A stretch of 64,000 nt of DNA from Spirochaetota bacterium (GTDB lineage Bacteria; Spirochaetota; Spirochaetia; Treponematales; Treponemataceae). The notes beneath the pieces are model-generated. The model was given only the letters and a program-made list of their open reading frames with translations. It was not told the DNA's origin and made no database searches. Shown here one piece after another: positions 44,895 through 53,679 of this stretch. The stretch is from contig JAEWMY010000054.1 of NCBI GenBank assembly GCA_023393015.1, positions 1 to 64,000 of the forward strand, given 5' to 3'. Each line of letters starts with the position of its first letter. The stretch's first letter is position 1. Made by a program: the position numbers and the translations under genes.

Positions 44895-46231
44895 CGACAT
44901 GCAAACGTGGCATACTGGTCCTGTGCGCTTTTTTACTCGCGATTCTATTCGCCCATTCAGAAACCGCGACGGAAGAATCCCGGCGTTCCGACGTGCTTAA
45001 GTACGGTCTCGAAACGGAGATAGTCGAGCTCGTGGGTCAACTACGAAACGACGATGATTCCCTCGCCGGCGAGCTGAAGGAACTTTTCGGGAAGACCCGA
45101 AGCCCCGCCGTGCGCGAGGCCATCCTGGAGCTTTTCGCGCGTCAGGAAAACGGCGACCTTACCCCGTTCTGCCTCGGAGTCCTTGAGGATCCCTTCGATT
45201 ATAAACGGTCGACCGTCTCCGCCGTTTTCGGGTACGTCGAAAGGTTGAAGGTCGCCGAAGCGGCTCCGCACGTACGCGTCCTCTTGGAGCAGGAATCCGG
45301 CGAATGGCGGTCGCAGGCGATTCGGGTGTTGGGGAAGATCGGTCAGGAGGAAGACGCCCGCTTTCTCGTGGGATATCTCGACGAGGAACTTTCCGGAGAC
45401 CAAAAACAGCGTTTGATCGTCCGTCAGGAAGTCATGGCGGCGCTCGGCGAGTTGAAGGCCCTTTCCGTATGGGACAGGATAGTCGAGATAGCCGAAGACG
45501 AGGACGAGAACGCCGTCATCCGCGCGACCGCCGCGAGAACCATCGGAGCGATGGGAAAACGGGAGGGCTTGCCGACGCTTTCGCGCGTTTTCGAGGATCA
45601 GGACCCCCTGTTGCGAGCCGCCGCCGTGGCAGGAATGTCGTATTTTGACTGCTCCGAGGCGGAGTCAGTAGTCCTCGAGGGTTTCAAGGATTCCCATTAC
45701 AAGGTACGTCTGGAAGCGCTTTCCGCGAGCGAGAAGATGAAATTCTCGGGCGCTACGGGTCACGCGATCTATCGCGCGAGGACCGATCCGGTCGAGGCCG
45801 TTCGCATGCGCGCGTTCGACGCGATCGCGAAGATCGGCGACGGTGACGGAGTAAAATGGCTTGCGGATACGGTCGCGGACGAGAAGGCGAGCGACAAGAT
45901 ACGCGTAAAGGCCATACAGGTGTTGTGGAGCGGGAATTCCGGCGCGATAGAACGGGACGTCGAAAAGCTGGCGTTCGCTGCCCTGAAAGACGACAAGAAA
46001 ACTTGGATTAGGTACGAGATCGGCAAGGTGTTGAGCGACAAGAAGAACAAGGGAATCCCGGATCTCGCGATCGCCTACCTGCAGCACAAGGACCCGACGA
46101 CAAAGGCTCTCGGCATCGAGATGTACTCGGCGCACAAATTCTCGGGCGCTCGGGAGATGGTCGAGTCGATCGCCGCGGACGGAAAGATGGGCGGTTTGCA
46201 GTCACGCGCCAAACGCGCCCTGGAACAGTAA
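44891..46231 (+). CDS. Exported HEAT-repeat protein
   Basis: A 446-residue protein with a signal peptide (KRGILVLCAFLLAILFAHS) and then about ten HEAT-like helix pairs of 30-40 residues, for example DARFLVGYLDEELSGDQKQR, DRIVEIAEDEDENAVIRATAARTIGAMG and DEKASDKIRVKAIQVLW. It should form a curved solenoid that binds another envelope protein. ATG 44891 overlaps the tgt stop; the long open frame before it is a tgt shadow. Last gene of the run that starts at rimP. No enzymatic motif is seen. Confidence 0.82.
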   Translation: MTTCKRGILVLCAFLLAILFAHSETATEESRRSDVLKYGLETEIVELVGQLRNDDDSLAGELKELFGKTRSPAVREAILELFARQENGDLTPFCLGVLEDPFDYKRSTVSAVFGYVERLKVAEAAPHVRVLLEQESGEWRSQAIRVLGKIGQEEDARFLVGYLDEELSGDQKQRLIVRQEVMAALGELKALSVWDRIVEIAEDEDENAVIRATAARTIGAMGKREGLPTLSRVFEDQDPLLRAAAVAGMSYFDCSEAESVVLEGFKDSHYKVRLEALSASEKMKFSGATGHAIYRARTDPVEAVRMRAFDAIAKIGDGDGVKWLADTVADEKASDKIRVKAIQVLWSGNSGAIERDVEKLAFAALKDDKKTWIRYEIGKVLSDKKNKGIPDLAIAYLQHKDPTTKALGIEMYSAHKFSGAREMVESIAADGKMGGLQSRAKRALEQ

Positions 46232-46272
46232 GCGCGCTGGCTCGAGAATCTCGATGCCGGAAGGTGTCCGAA

Positions 46273-46304
46273 ACGGCGCGCGACACCGAAGCGTCGCGCG
46301 CCGT
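46273..46304. terminator. Strong 12-pair inverted repeat between convergent genes
   Basis: ACGGCGCGCGAC (46273-46284) and GTCGCGCGCCGT (46293-46304) form a perfect 12-pair GC-rich stem with an eight-base loop. It sits between the HEAT-repeat gene and the minus-strand von Willebrand A gene. No T tract follows on either strand, so it is either a weak bidirectional terminator or a 3'-end stabiliser. Confidence 0.6.
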
Positions 46305-46311
46305 TGACGAA

Positions 46312-48300
46312 TCAGTACAGGATGCTCGTCAGGAACTTGTTGAGTCGGGCGACGGGGTCTTCGTATTCGCGCAAGGAGAAGCTAACCTCGTATTCCTTGT
46401 CGGATACGATCGTGAAATCCCGCCCGATACAATCACGGACTACCACGTCGGTTTCGTAGGGGAAGTATTCCGGCCTCAGTATGGCGAGATCGCAGCTCAC
46501 ACCGTCATAGCGAATCTCTGCGATATTGGCAGGGAATTTGACGAGGAACACGAGGAACGCGGAGCTGCCGCCTCCGATTCCGAGCCTTGATCCCGCCTTC
46601 ATCATGTGTACGTTGCGCTTTCCTATGGCCTTGTTCTGGTAATGGACGTCCAGTTCGATCATTACGCGGCCTTCCGCGCGAACGTCGATGGAATCGGATC
46701 TGCTCGCGCCCTGTCGGCGAACGCGCTCATGTGCCTTGTTGGCAGCGACGGAAAGGACGGAATACCGTTCGCGCCTCGTTTCGTCCTGTCGTGCCAGAAC
46801 GTCCTTCGCCGCGTCGTCGGCCTTGTTCACGCGATCCTTCGTGTCTGCCCACGATATTGCCTTTGTGGACGACCAACCGGTATCGGCCGCGGGCTTCGCG
46901 ATTCCGGCTTTTCCCGATGAGGAACGCGCGTACGCGTCGAGAGCCGCGTCTCCGCGCTCTTCCTTATAAGGCGATCCCGCGGGAATCGTGCGTCCGGAGG
47001 CGGTCTTAAGCGGAAGAACGGACTCGTACGATTGCCGTCGGGCCGCCTCGTCGCGCTCGCGTATCCCGTACGAGCCGGACGCGCGAACCGTATCGGCGGC
47101 CTGCGAGGAGGTTTTCCTCGCGATAAAGAGAAACACGATCAGAACCGCGACCGCTGCGAGGATCACGAGCAGTATGGCGTAAGCCAGGAAGCCCCCGGTC
47201 CTGAGAAGCCACGTAAGCGAAAGAGACGTCAACGTAAGGCCGACCGTCGCGGATTGCGGGTGGACGCGCGCGTCGTTGTCGAACCTGAGCCTGATCGGCA
47301 GGGACAGTTCGCCGACGGGAACGGAATCGGGCAATACGAGCGGAACGTTCAGCGTTCCGGAAGAGCCCGCGGACAGCCTGAGGAAGGCGTTTTTTTCGAG
47401 GATATTCACGTCGTCCCACATCACGCCCGTCAGTTCGAGGAATACGTTCGCGTCGGAAGGGTTTTTTACCCGAAGGGGCAGGGTAAGGTAACGGCCTTTT
47501 TTACCGAGGTGCGCAGGAAAGGTAACCTCGGGGATGGCGAAAACGGAATCGACGAAATCTACGGAATCGTTCGAACCGCGCATCTCGCTCGGGGAAATTT
47601 CGAGGGCGTCGGTAAAATCGGAGGAAACGTCAACGTAGTCCTTTCCCTCTGCGGCATCGCCCGTACCCGCGGATGCCGTGCCGTTTGCGGACCCGGCTCC
47701 CGGCCCGTCGGACTCCCCCTTGCCTTCCGAAAGCAGTGACCCGTCGAGCGAACGGATCGTAGAAGATTCCGGAAAGGGAAGCTTGATGTAGTAGACATGC
47801 CATCCGGCCCCGCGGATCTTCCGGGCGAAGTCGGTCAGCTCGCCTTTGACCTGTTCGGGAGTGTATGACGCGTAGGAGCTTGACGGGGGAGGGTTGAAAA
47901 TACCGTCGGATACGACGATAAAGATTTTCTGTTTCTGTTGGTTGAGAGTGGCTGAATACTGCCAGGTGTATTTGAGACCGGAAAGAAAATCCGAATTCTG
48001 CCCGAGTGGGTAGAGCAGCAGGAACCGCGACACGACGCGGGAGACGTCGGCTTCAGTCTTGATTGGCTGAACGATTTCGAGATTGACGCGCGAATTGAAG
48101 GATACGAGGTGAAACGTATCCCCCTCACGCACGAATTTTCTCGTTATATCGGGCAGTATTCGGGTGTTAACCTGCTCGAACCAGGGCAGGATGGTTCCCG
48201 ACGCGTCCATCAGGACGATGATGTCGGCGCCTTCGGAATATGCGCCGGAAACCGCGAGCGCGAGAAGCGCGAGCGCCAATAGCCTCTTAACCGTTCCCAT
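46312..48300 (-). CDS. Exported von Willebrand factor A-domain protein
   Basis: A 662-residue envelope protein. Signal peptide MGTVKRLLALALLALAVSGA, then a VWA domain (about 25-210) with a complete MIDAS start DASGT at 32-36 and an SDGIF-type later loop. An Ig-like beta domain (about 235-360) is followed by one transmembrane helix (about 367-393, AYAILLVILAAVAVLIVFLF). A charged cytoplasmic tail ends in a compact domain about 550-662. The layout suggests a receptor-like protein that senses or binds in the periplasm and signals inside. It lies 20 bases after greA with GAAGGGG before the ATG. Confidence 0.85.
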   Translation of the reverse strand: MGTVKRLLALALLALAVSGAYSEGADIIVLMDASGTILPWFEQVNTRILPDITRKFVREGDTFHLVSFNSRVNLEIVQPIKTEADVSRVVSRFLLLYPLGQNSDFLSGLKYTWQYSATLNQQKQKIFIVVSDGIFNPPPSSSYASYTPEQVKGELTDFARKIRGAGWHVYYIKLPFPESSTIRSLDGSLLSEGKGESDGPGAGSANGTASAGTGDAAEGKDYVDVSSDFTDALEISPSEMRGSNDSVDFVDSVFAIPEVTFPAHLGKKGRYLTLPLRVKNPSDANVFLELTGVMWDDVNILEKNAFLRLSAGSSGTLNVPLVLPDSVPVGELSLPIRLRFDNDARVHPQSATVGLTLTSLSLTWLLRTGGFLAYAILLVILAAVAVLIVFLFIARKTSSQAADTVRASGSYGIRERDEAARRQSYESVLPLKTASGRTIPAGSPYKEERGDAALDAYARSSSGKAGIAKPAADTGWSSTKAISWADTKDRVNKADDAAKDVLARQDETRRERYSVLSVAANKAHERVRRQGASRSDSIDVRAEGRVMIELDVHYQNKAIGKRNVHMMKAGSRLGIGGGSSAFLVFLVKFPANIAEIRYDGVSCDLAILRPEYFPYETDVVVRDCIGRDFTIVSDKEYEVSFSLREYEDPVARLNKFLTSILY

Positions 48301-48320
48301 ACCGTACCCCTTCGTCAGGA

Positions 48321-51002
48321 TCAGAATGAAGCAGCCGAGATCGACTTTATTGTATACGTGTACTCTTGCTCATTGATGACGAAATCGAGCGTCTCTCCCT
48401 CGCGGTGGTTCAGTATGGCGTTACCGAACGGCGACATGTACGAGATGATCGAATTGTCCGGATCCGACTCCCAGGGCCCGAGAATGGTGAAGTGCTCGTC
48501 CGCGTCCGACTTGTTGTTGTGGAGCAGTACGACGGTACCGAAGGACACGCGGGCGACCGTGACCGTCGTCGGGTCGAAAATCTGCGCGCGGTCGATCTCT
48601 TCCTGAAGCCGTTGGGCCGTCGTGTTGAGGATCGTCTGTCGTTCCTTGGCGGCCTTGTATTCGGCGTTCTCCCTGAGGTCTCCGAGCGAAAGGGCGAATC
48701 CGATTTCCTTGGAGTTCGCGGGAATCTCGACCTCGACGATATTCTGAAGCTGTTTTTTCTTCTCCTCGTACATTCGGGAAGTGACCATGAGGCCGCGCGA
48801 AACGACGGTCTTTTCCTCCGATCCGAAGAACTTGAATCCCTTGTGCTGTTCCAGGATCTTGTTTCGAAGCTGCATCTTGATTCCGGGATCGAGGTCCTTG
48901 ACGTCGTCGACCAGGGTATACAGGCGCGTTATCGTGTCCACGTCGTTCGTCATGATGTAGTTTTCGAGAAGCGTGTCCTTGCCGAAAAGGATCATCTGTA
49001 CCTGGCGGTTGATCTTCCTGTTCTCGGTCGTCTCTCGATGGTTCGATATCTCGCGGTACGTGAGGTCAAGGATGTGAATGAGCGTGATCAGCTGCTTCTC
49101 GTACGGGATTCCGATCGCCTTGAACCATTCCTCGTCCTGCGCGTTCTTGAAGAACCAGATGGCCGCCTCGCGGTAGTCGCGGTAATTCTCGAAGCTGGTC
49201 ATGACGAGCGCGCGGATCTTGTCCTGTTGTCCGTCTTCGATCAGGGCGGATATGATGTCGCCCGATAGGACCGTGGGGAAAAGCTTGATGAAGACTTCGG
49301 CCCATTCGGGCAGGAAGTTCTTGATGTGCATGAGGTAACTCTTGCGGAGATCCGAGTCCTTGATCGCGGAATATACGACGGAAGGATCCTCGATTTCGGC
49401 GAAAAGCTCGTTGAAGTTATACTGAAGCCCGGGATTGAGGTGCGGGTGCTTCGCCACGATCTGCTTTACGACGAGGTACGAGGCGATGACCTGTTCGTTG
49501 ACCTGGTTGAACGCCTTGAGGTATCCGGCGAAGTACGCGAACATCTCGGCGAAAGACTCCGAATCCGGTTCCGCCTTCTCGGAGAACGTCATGAGAAGGT
49601 CGATGCGCGAGAAGAAATTCTTCTGGGCCTTGAACTCGTTGAACAGCTTTTCCTCGAGGGATATGGGGCGGTCGCGAACCACGAACATGTCGATATTGGT
49701 CGGATTGACGCCGAAGCTCGGATCGTCCTTCAGGATGGTCCGGGCCTTGCCGCTCCAGCTCGTCCATTCGTTGACGGTGAGGACGGAAGGCACGAGCTCG
49801 GCCTTGATATGCTTGAGATCGCAATTGTTGTCGTAGCTCTTGATGATGGTCTTGAGGGCCCATGTCGGGTCCTCCTTGACCTTCGCCGTGAGCTTATCCT
49901 TTTTCCAGATCGACTTGAGGACCCATATATGGTCTTTCGTGAGGGTTTGCAGGGCGTTCACGCCCATCTTGAGGCTCATCGTGTGGGCGCGCTTCTTGGC
50001 GAAATCGATCGTGATCTCGTCGTTCTTGACCTCGGATATGCGGCCGACGCCCCAGGAGCGGTGGAACACGAAATTGCCGGCGTCGAAGGATATGTGCTTC
50101 TCGAACTCTCCGATCGCCTCGAAGACGTTACGCCAGCTTTGGTTGAGATTGGACGCGCGGATGTACTCGTCGAGTTGGCTGTGCCCGGAGTACTTGCCGC
50201 GGAAACACTCGACGATCTCCTTTCTTGCCCAGGAATCCTTGTCGTCGTAGGCGAGGATGATCTTGAGGATGTCGATGGCGGTGTTCCAGTCCGACTGTTC
50301 CTTGTAGTAGACGTAGACTTCCTGCATGAGCATGGCGCTTCGGTCGTCGCCCATGATCTTGGATATCTTTCTCTGCACGTGATAGAAGAAATCGATTTCC
50401 TGTGGAACGAGGGAAACGAGTTTCGTCCAGATCTCCTTGACGGAGTTACCCTGTTTGCGGTTGATATACCGATACAGCGCTTTTTTATAGTAGTCAACGG
50501 CGGCCTCTGAGTCGCCGTCCTTCTCGTACTTCTCGGCGAGAAGCTTGGTGATGTCGGCTTCCTCGTAGTCGATCTTGACGAGACGCTCCCATATGTCGTA
50601 CAGGGCGGCGTTGTTGTCGTTCTTGTACGATTCGGCGAGCGTGCGCAGGGCGTATTTCGACTCGCCGAACTCGAGCACGCGGTTGCAAAGGTGCTCGACG
50701 ATCGGCGTCTTGTGGTTGTCGATGAAGATGTTGACGAGGTTCACGAGGGCGGAGTCGTCGAGAAGCTGCTTCGAAAGGGCGATGATACCGGAAAGGTACA
50801 GGGCGATTATGCTGTTTTTCGTGTGGGAAAGGTGCTCGTCGCACGCGGCCTTGATCTCGTCGACGCACTTGGACGCCTGCGCGTCACGCAGTATGGCGTC
50901 GAGTTCCTTGAAATTCGCGATGGAATAGTTACTGATCGTGGCGCGAGTCCACTTTTCCTCGTTCAGCATGTCCTGGACAGATTTTACCAACGCTTCGGGC
51001 AT
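48321..51002 (-). CDS. greA: Giant GreA-type transcript cleavage factor
   Basis: An 893-residue protein whose last 165 residues are GreA: a coiled coil with the catalytic tip GDLRENAEYKAAKERQ (D775 and E778 match GreA D41 and E44), followed by the C-terminal FKBP-like domain (IISYMSPFGNAIL). The other 730 residues are mainly helical and TPR-like (residues about 1-290, EKDGDSEAAVDYYKKALYRY). A short segment at about 310-355 contains GNFVFHRSWGVGRISEVK, resembling the CarD/CdnL polymerase-binding module. Classical GreA has about 158 residues; long forms are known in treponemes. ATG 51002 has AGGAG eight bases upstream; an in-frame TTG at 51020 overlaps that region. Confidence 0.92.
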   Translation of the reverse strand: MPEALVKSVQDMLNEEKWTRATISNYSIANFKELDAILRDAQASKCVDEIKAACDEHLSHTKNSIIALYLSGIIALSKQLLDDSALVNLVNIFIDNHKTPIVEHLCNRVLEFGESKYALRTLAESYKNDNNAALYDIWERLVKIDYEEADITKLLAEKYEKDGDSEAAVDYYKKALYRYINRKQGNSVKEIWTKLVSLVPQEIDFFYHVQRKISKIMGDDRSAMLMQEVYVYYKEQSDWNTAIDILKIILAYDDKDSWARKEIVECFRGKYSGHSQLDEYIRASNLNQSWRNVFEAIGEFEKHISFDAGNFVFHRSWGVGRISEVKNDEITIDFAKKRAHTMSLKMGVNALQTLTKDHIWVLKSIWKKDKLTAKVKEDPTWALKTIIKSYDNNCDLKHIKAELVPSVLTVNEWTSWSGKARTILKDDPSFGVNPTNIDMFVVRDRPISLEEKLFNEFKAQKNFFSRIDLLMTFSEKAEPDSESFAEMFAYFAGYLKAFNQVNEQVIASYLVVKQIVAKHPHLNPGLQYNFNELFAEIEDPSVVYSAIKDSDLRKSYLMHIKNFLPEWAEVFIKLFPTVLSGDIISALIEDGQQDKIRALVMTSFENYRDYREAAIWFFKNAQDEEWFKAIGIPYEKQLITLIHILDLTYREISNHRETTENRKINRQVQMILFGKDTLLENYIMTNDVDTITRLYTLVDDVKDLDPGIKMQLRNKILEQHKGFKFFGSEEKTVVSRGLMVTSRMYEEKKKQLQNIVEVEIPANSKEIGFALSLGDLRENAEYKAAKERQTILNTTAQRLQEEIDRAQIFDPTTVTVARVSFGTVVLLHNNKSDADEHFTILGPWESDPDNSIISYMSPFGNAILNHREGETLDFVINEQEYTYTIKSISAASF

Positions 51003-51027
51003 AATGACTTCTCCTAGCAAATCCGGA

Positions 51028-51966
51028 TTACATGGTGTACCGTGCGTACACGTCAGTATCCAGCAGTTTGATTTTCAATAGCACTTCGTTTATCCTGGCC
51101 TTGTCGTCACGAACGTTTACGTAGTGATCGATCAGCCAGAAATAATGATTGATGAGCCGCGGTACCAACAGTTTGCCGGTTTCCGGAGGCGCGTCTTTCA
51201 GTTCGTTCTCAAGGGCGAAAATCGCCTGTTTCAGCTTGCCGAACTCGAGGGCCCTCAATTCCCTCTTGACGTTCAGGACTCCGTACAGAACCCCGTATAC
51301 GGGCAGCCATTCGGCGAGCGCGGGACCCGTAAATCCGAGCGCCTGCACCTGCGCGACGAGGCGCTGAACGAGTCCGGACTCCAGAAAGTGAAGCTCGACC
51401 CGGTCCGCGCCCTGGAAAAAGGCCTCCCTGAGGAGAACCTTGGAAAGCCTGATCTCCCCGCACAGGGCGTAGGAATCGCCGAGCTCGGCGAGAATCGCCG
51501 GGGACTCCCGATCCCTGTCCTTCGCCTGCTCAAGAAGGTGCAGGGCCCTGTCGTAATCCCCTAGGGCCTTGTAGCAGAGTCCTATCTTGCGATAGAGTTC
51601 CGCGTCCTGCGCCGTTCCGTCCTCGCGGTACAGCGATTGATAGAACCTGAGCGCGAGGGTAAAGGCGCATTGCTTGAGCGCGTAGAGGACGACCTCGCGC
51701 TCGTCGCCCGCCTTCGCCATGTAGGCGATGAAGGGCCGCCATTGCGATACCAGGAATTCGCCCCGCTCGAAGGCGGTCGACGCGGACTCCGCGCGCTTGA
51801 GCCTGTCCATCCAGTAGCTGACGCCCGTCAGGGCGTAGATCACGTCCGCGTCCTCGAGGTTTTGCTGGAGGAGGACGTTCAACTCACGGTTGGCCTGTTC
51901 TAGTTCTCCCGCCTTGAGGACGTCGTACACGTGCGGTAACAAGCCGGGAACAGGTTCAGTCGTCAT
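51028..51966 (-). CDS. TPR protein upstream of greA
   Basis: A 312-residue cytoplasmic protein with TPR-like units (AGELEQANRELNVLLQQN, ELYRKIGLCYKALGDYDRALHLLEQAKD, AILAELGDSYALCGEIRLSKVLLREA). No signal peptide or enzyme motif is seen. It is the first gene of the minus-strand unit with greA and the VWA protein; the gap to greA is 25 bases and holds AGGAG. It may cooperate with the TPR part of GreA, which is inference. The promoter is strong but lies only 12 bases before the start codon, and no ribosome site precedes the ATG. Confidence 0.78.
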   Translation of the reverse strand: MTTEPVPGLLPHVYDVLKAGELEQANRELNVLLQQNLEDADVIYALTGVSYWMDRLKRAESASTAFERGEFLVSQWRPFIAYMAKAGDEREVVLYALKQCAFTLALRFYQSLYREDGTAQDAELYRKIGLCYKALGDYDRALHLLEQAKDRDRESPAILAELGDSYALCGEIRLSKVLLREAFFQGADRVELHFLESGLVQRLVAQVQALGFTGPALAEWLPVYGVLYGVLNVKRELRALEFGKLKQAIFALENELKDAPPETGKLLVPRLINHYFWLIDHYVNVRDDKARINEVLLKIKLLDTDVYARYTM

Positions 51967-51978
51967 GGTACTGCTACC

Positions 51979-52006
51979 ATTATACTCATTCTTATGGTTT
52001 AGTCAA
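51979..52006 (-). promoter_or_regulatory. Strong promoter of the TPR-greA unit, next to the start codon
   Basis: On the minus strand TTGACT (52001-52006), a 16-base spacer and a perfect TATAAT (51979-51984). Only 12 bases (51967-51978) separate the -10 box from the ATG, so the transcript should begin about five bases before it. Confidence 0.75.
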
Positions 52007-52019
52007 TTAAGGTATTCTA

Positions 52020-52048
52020 TTTACAGGCGGGCGCGAGTTTGCTACTAT
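52020..52048 (+). promoter_or_regulatory. Promoter of rpe, next to the start codon
   Basis: TTTACA (52020-52025), a 17-base spacer and TACTAT (52043-52048) preceded by TGC (extended -10). Seven bases later comes the ATG of rpe, exactly where transcription should start; no ribosome site is present. Confidence 0.6.
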
Positions 52049-52055
52049 AAACGAT

Positions 52056-52685
52056 ATGGATACACCTTTTCTACTGGCTCCATCCCTGTTAAGCGCAGAT
52101 TTTTCCGAATTGGGCGACGCCCTCGATACCATTCGGACGAACGGGGGCGATATGGTTCACGTCGACGTCATGGACGGTCATTTTGTCCCGAACCTCACGA
52201 TCGGGGTTCCCGTCGTCAAGTCCCTTCGGAGGAGATCCCGGTTGCCCTTCGACGTGCATCTCATGGTATCCAATCCCTCCGAACAGGCGGAATGGTTTAT
52301 CGACGCCGGTGCCGATTATCTCACGTTTCACATCGAGGCCGAGGTTCACGCGCACCGACTCGTTTCCAGGATAAAGGAGTCCGGGATCAAGGCCGGAATC
52401 AGTCTGGTCCCGTCGACTCCAGTTTCGGCGCTTCTAGAAGTTCTCCCCTTGGTAGATCTCGTCCTGGTCATGACGGTCAATCCGGGTTTCGGCGGGCAGG
52501 AGATGATCATGGGCTGTCTCGAAAAGGTGCGCGAGCTGAAAAAAATCAAGCATGATCGCGGATTATCGTATATAGTATCAGTAGATGGAGGAGTTAATGG
52601 AAAGACTCTTCCGTTCGTTCTCGACGCGGGAACCGACTTGGTGGTCTCGGGCTCGGCGTTCTTCTCCGGGGAAATACGGAAATGA
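52056..52685 (+). CDS. rpe: Ribulose-phosphate 3-epimerase
   Basis: Interconverts ribulose 5-phosphate and xylulose 5-phosphate (pentose phosphate pathway). TIM-barrel blocks: LLSADFSELGDAL, VHVDVMDGHFVPNLTIG with metal ligands H35 and D37, FDVHLMV with H68, VLVMTVNPGFGGQ, and SVDGGVNGKT with the catalytic aspartate. Length 209 residues is slightly shorter than usual but complete. The mRNA is predicted to be leaderless. The next gene starts 43 bases after its stop. Confidence 0.96.
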   Translation: MDTPFLLAPSLLSADFSELGDALDTIRTNGGDMVHVDVMDGHFVPNLTIGVPVVKSLRRRSRLPFDVHLMVSNPSEQAEWFIDAGADYLTFHIEAEVHAHRLVSRIKESGIKAGISLVPSTPVSALLEVLPLVDLVLVMTVNPGFGGQEMIMGCLEKVRELKKIKHDRGLSYIVSVDGGVNGKTLPFVLDAGTDLVVSGSAFFSGEIRK

Positions 52686-52728
52686 CGCGCTTTCGTCCGG
52701 GTTCGACCGCACGATGTGGAGTCTTTTT

Positions 52729-53679
52729 ATGAAAAAAATATGCGCCTTTTTGCTACTGTCCGTCGTAAGCGCCTTCGCGTTCGCGAGCGATCCGTTCATG
52801 ACCGGTCTTGACGCGTACGCGCGTTCAGACTGGCCCGCGGCGACACAGTCCTTCAGGCGCGCGGTCGGCCAGAACTCCGCCAACGCGGAGGCTTGGTACT
52901 GGCTCGTGATGTCGGAGCTCTCCGACGGGGATCTCGAGACCTCGCTCTCCGACATGGATCGTTTCGCGGCTTCCTTTCCCGCCGACTCGCGCGTTCCAGA
53001 CGTATCGTATCAAAAGGGACGTACCCTCTTTATGCTTTCCCGTTACGAGGAATCCATACGCGAACTTTACGGGTTCGTGACGTCATGGCCGAACCATTCC
53101 ATGGTTTCTTCCGCGTACTACTGGATCGGGGAGTGCCTCTACGCGACCGGGAGGTACGACGAGGCCAGAAGCGTGTTTACCCGCATACTCGATACCTGGC
53201 CGGAAGCCGTAAAGCGGGAAGCCGCCTGGTACCGTCTTTCGCTCATTACCCAAACGGCCAAGGAAGAGGAGTTGCTGAAACTGCTCAAGATGAGCCACGA
53301 GGAATCCCTGAGGATCATCGAGGAATATCAACGCCGGGAGAAGACCTACGACCAGGCCATAACGGCCTATCAAAAGCGCATATCCGACATGATCAAGGAT
53401 ACGCGTCTCGGCGAGCTCGAGGGGCAGCTGGGCGAGGAGAAGATCCGGAATTCACGCCAACTCGACCGGATAGCTGAGCTCGAAATGCAAAACGCAGAAC
53501 TCGCCGCGGCGCTCTCGATGGCGGGTAAGCCCGTCCCGCCATCCGCCGTTTCCGACTCGATTTCCTCTGACCTCGACTCAGTCGATCCCGACAAGCGAAG
53601 GCGAGCGCTCGAGGAAATGAGAAACAAGGCCCAATCGCTTCGGGAACTCTACGACCAGATACTGGAAGGAGGCGAATGA
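52729..53679 (+). CDS. Exported TPR and coiled-coil protein
   Basis: A 316-residue protein with signal peptide MKKICAFLLLSVVSAFAF (cleavage near FAS-D). Then come TPR-like units (GLDAYARSDWPAATQSFRRAV, QKGRTLFMLSRYEESIREL, YWIGECLYATGRYDEARSVF) that recall YbgF/CpoB and outer-membrane lipoprotein BamD. The C-terminal third is a charged coiled coil (EYQRREKTYDQAITAYQKR and LDRIAELEMQNAELAAAL). ATG 52729 is fixed by TGGAG seven bases before and the signal peptide; the frame extends upstream only as an rpe shadow. It overlaps the next gene by ATGA. Role unknown, likely cell envelope. Confidence 0.8.
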   Translation: MKKICAFLLLSVVSAFAFASDPFMTGLDAYARSDWPAATQSFRRAVGQNSANAEAWYWLVMSELSDGDLETSLSDMDRFAASFPADSRVPDVSYQKGRTLFMLSRYEESIRELYGFVTSWPNHSMVSSAYYWIGECLYATGRYDEARSVFTRILDTWPEAVKREAAWYRLSLITQTAKEEELLKLLKMSHEESLRIIEEYQRREKTYDQAITAYQKRISDMIKDTRLGELEGQLGEEKIRNSRQLDRIAELEMQNAELAAALSMAGKPVPPSAVSDSISSDLDSVDPDKRRRALEEMRNKAQSLRELYDQILEGGE

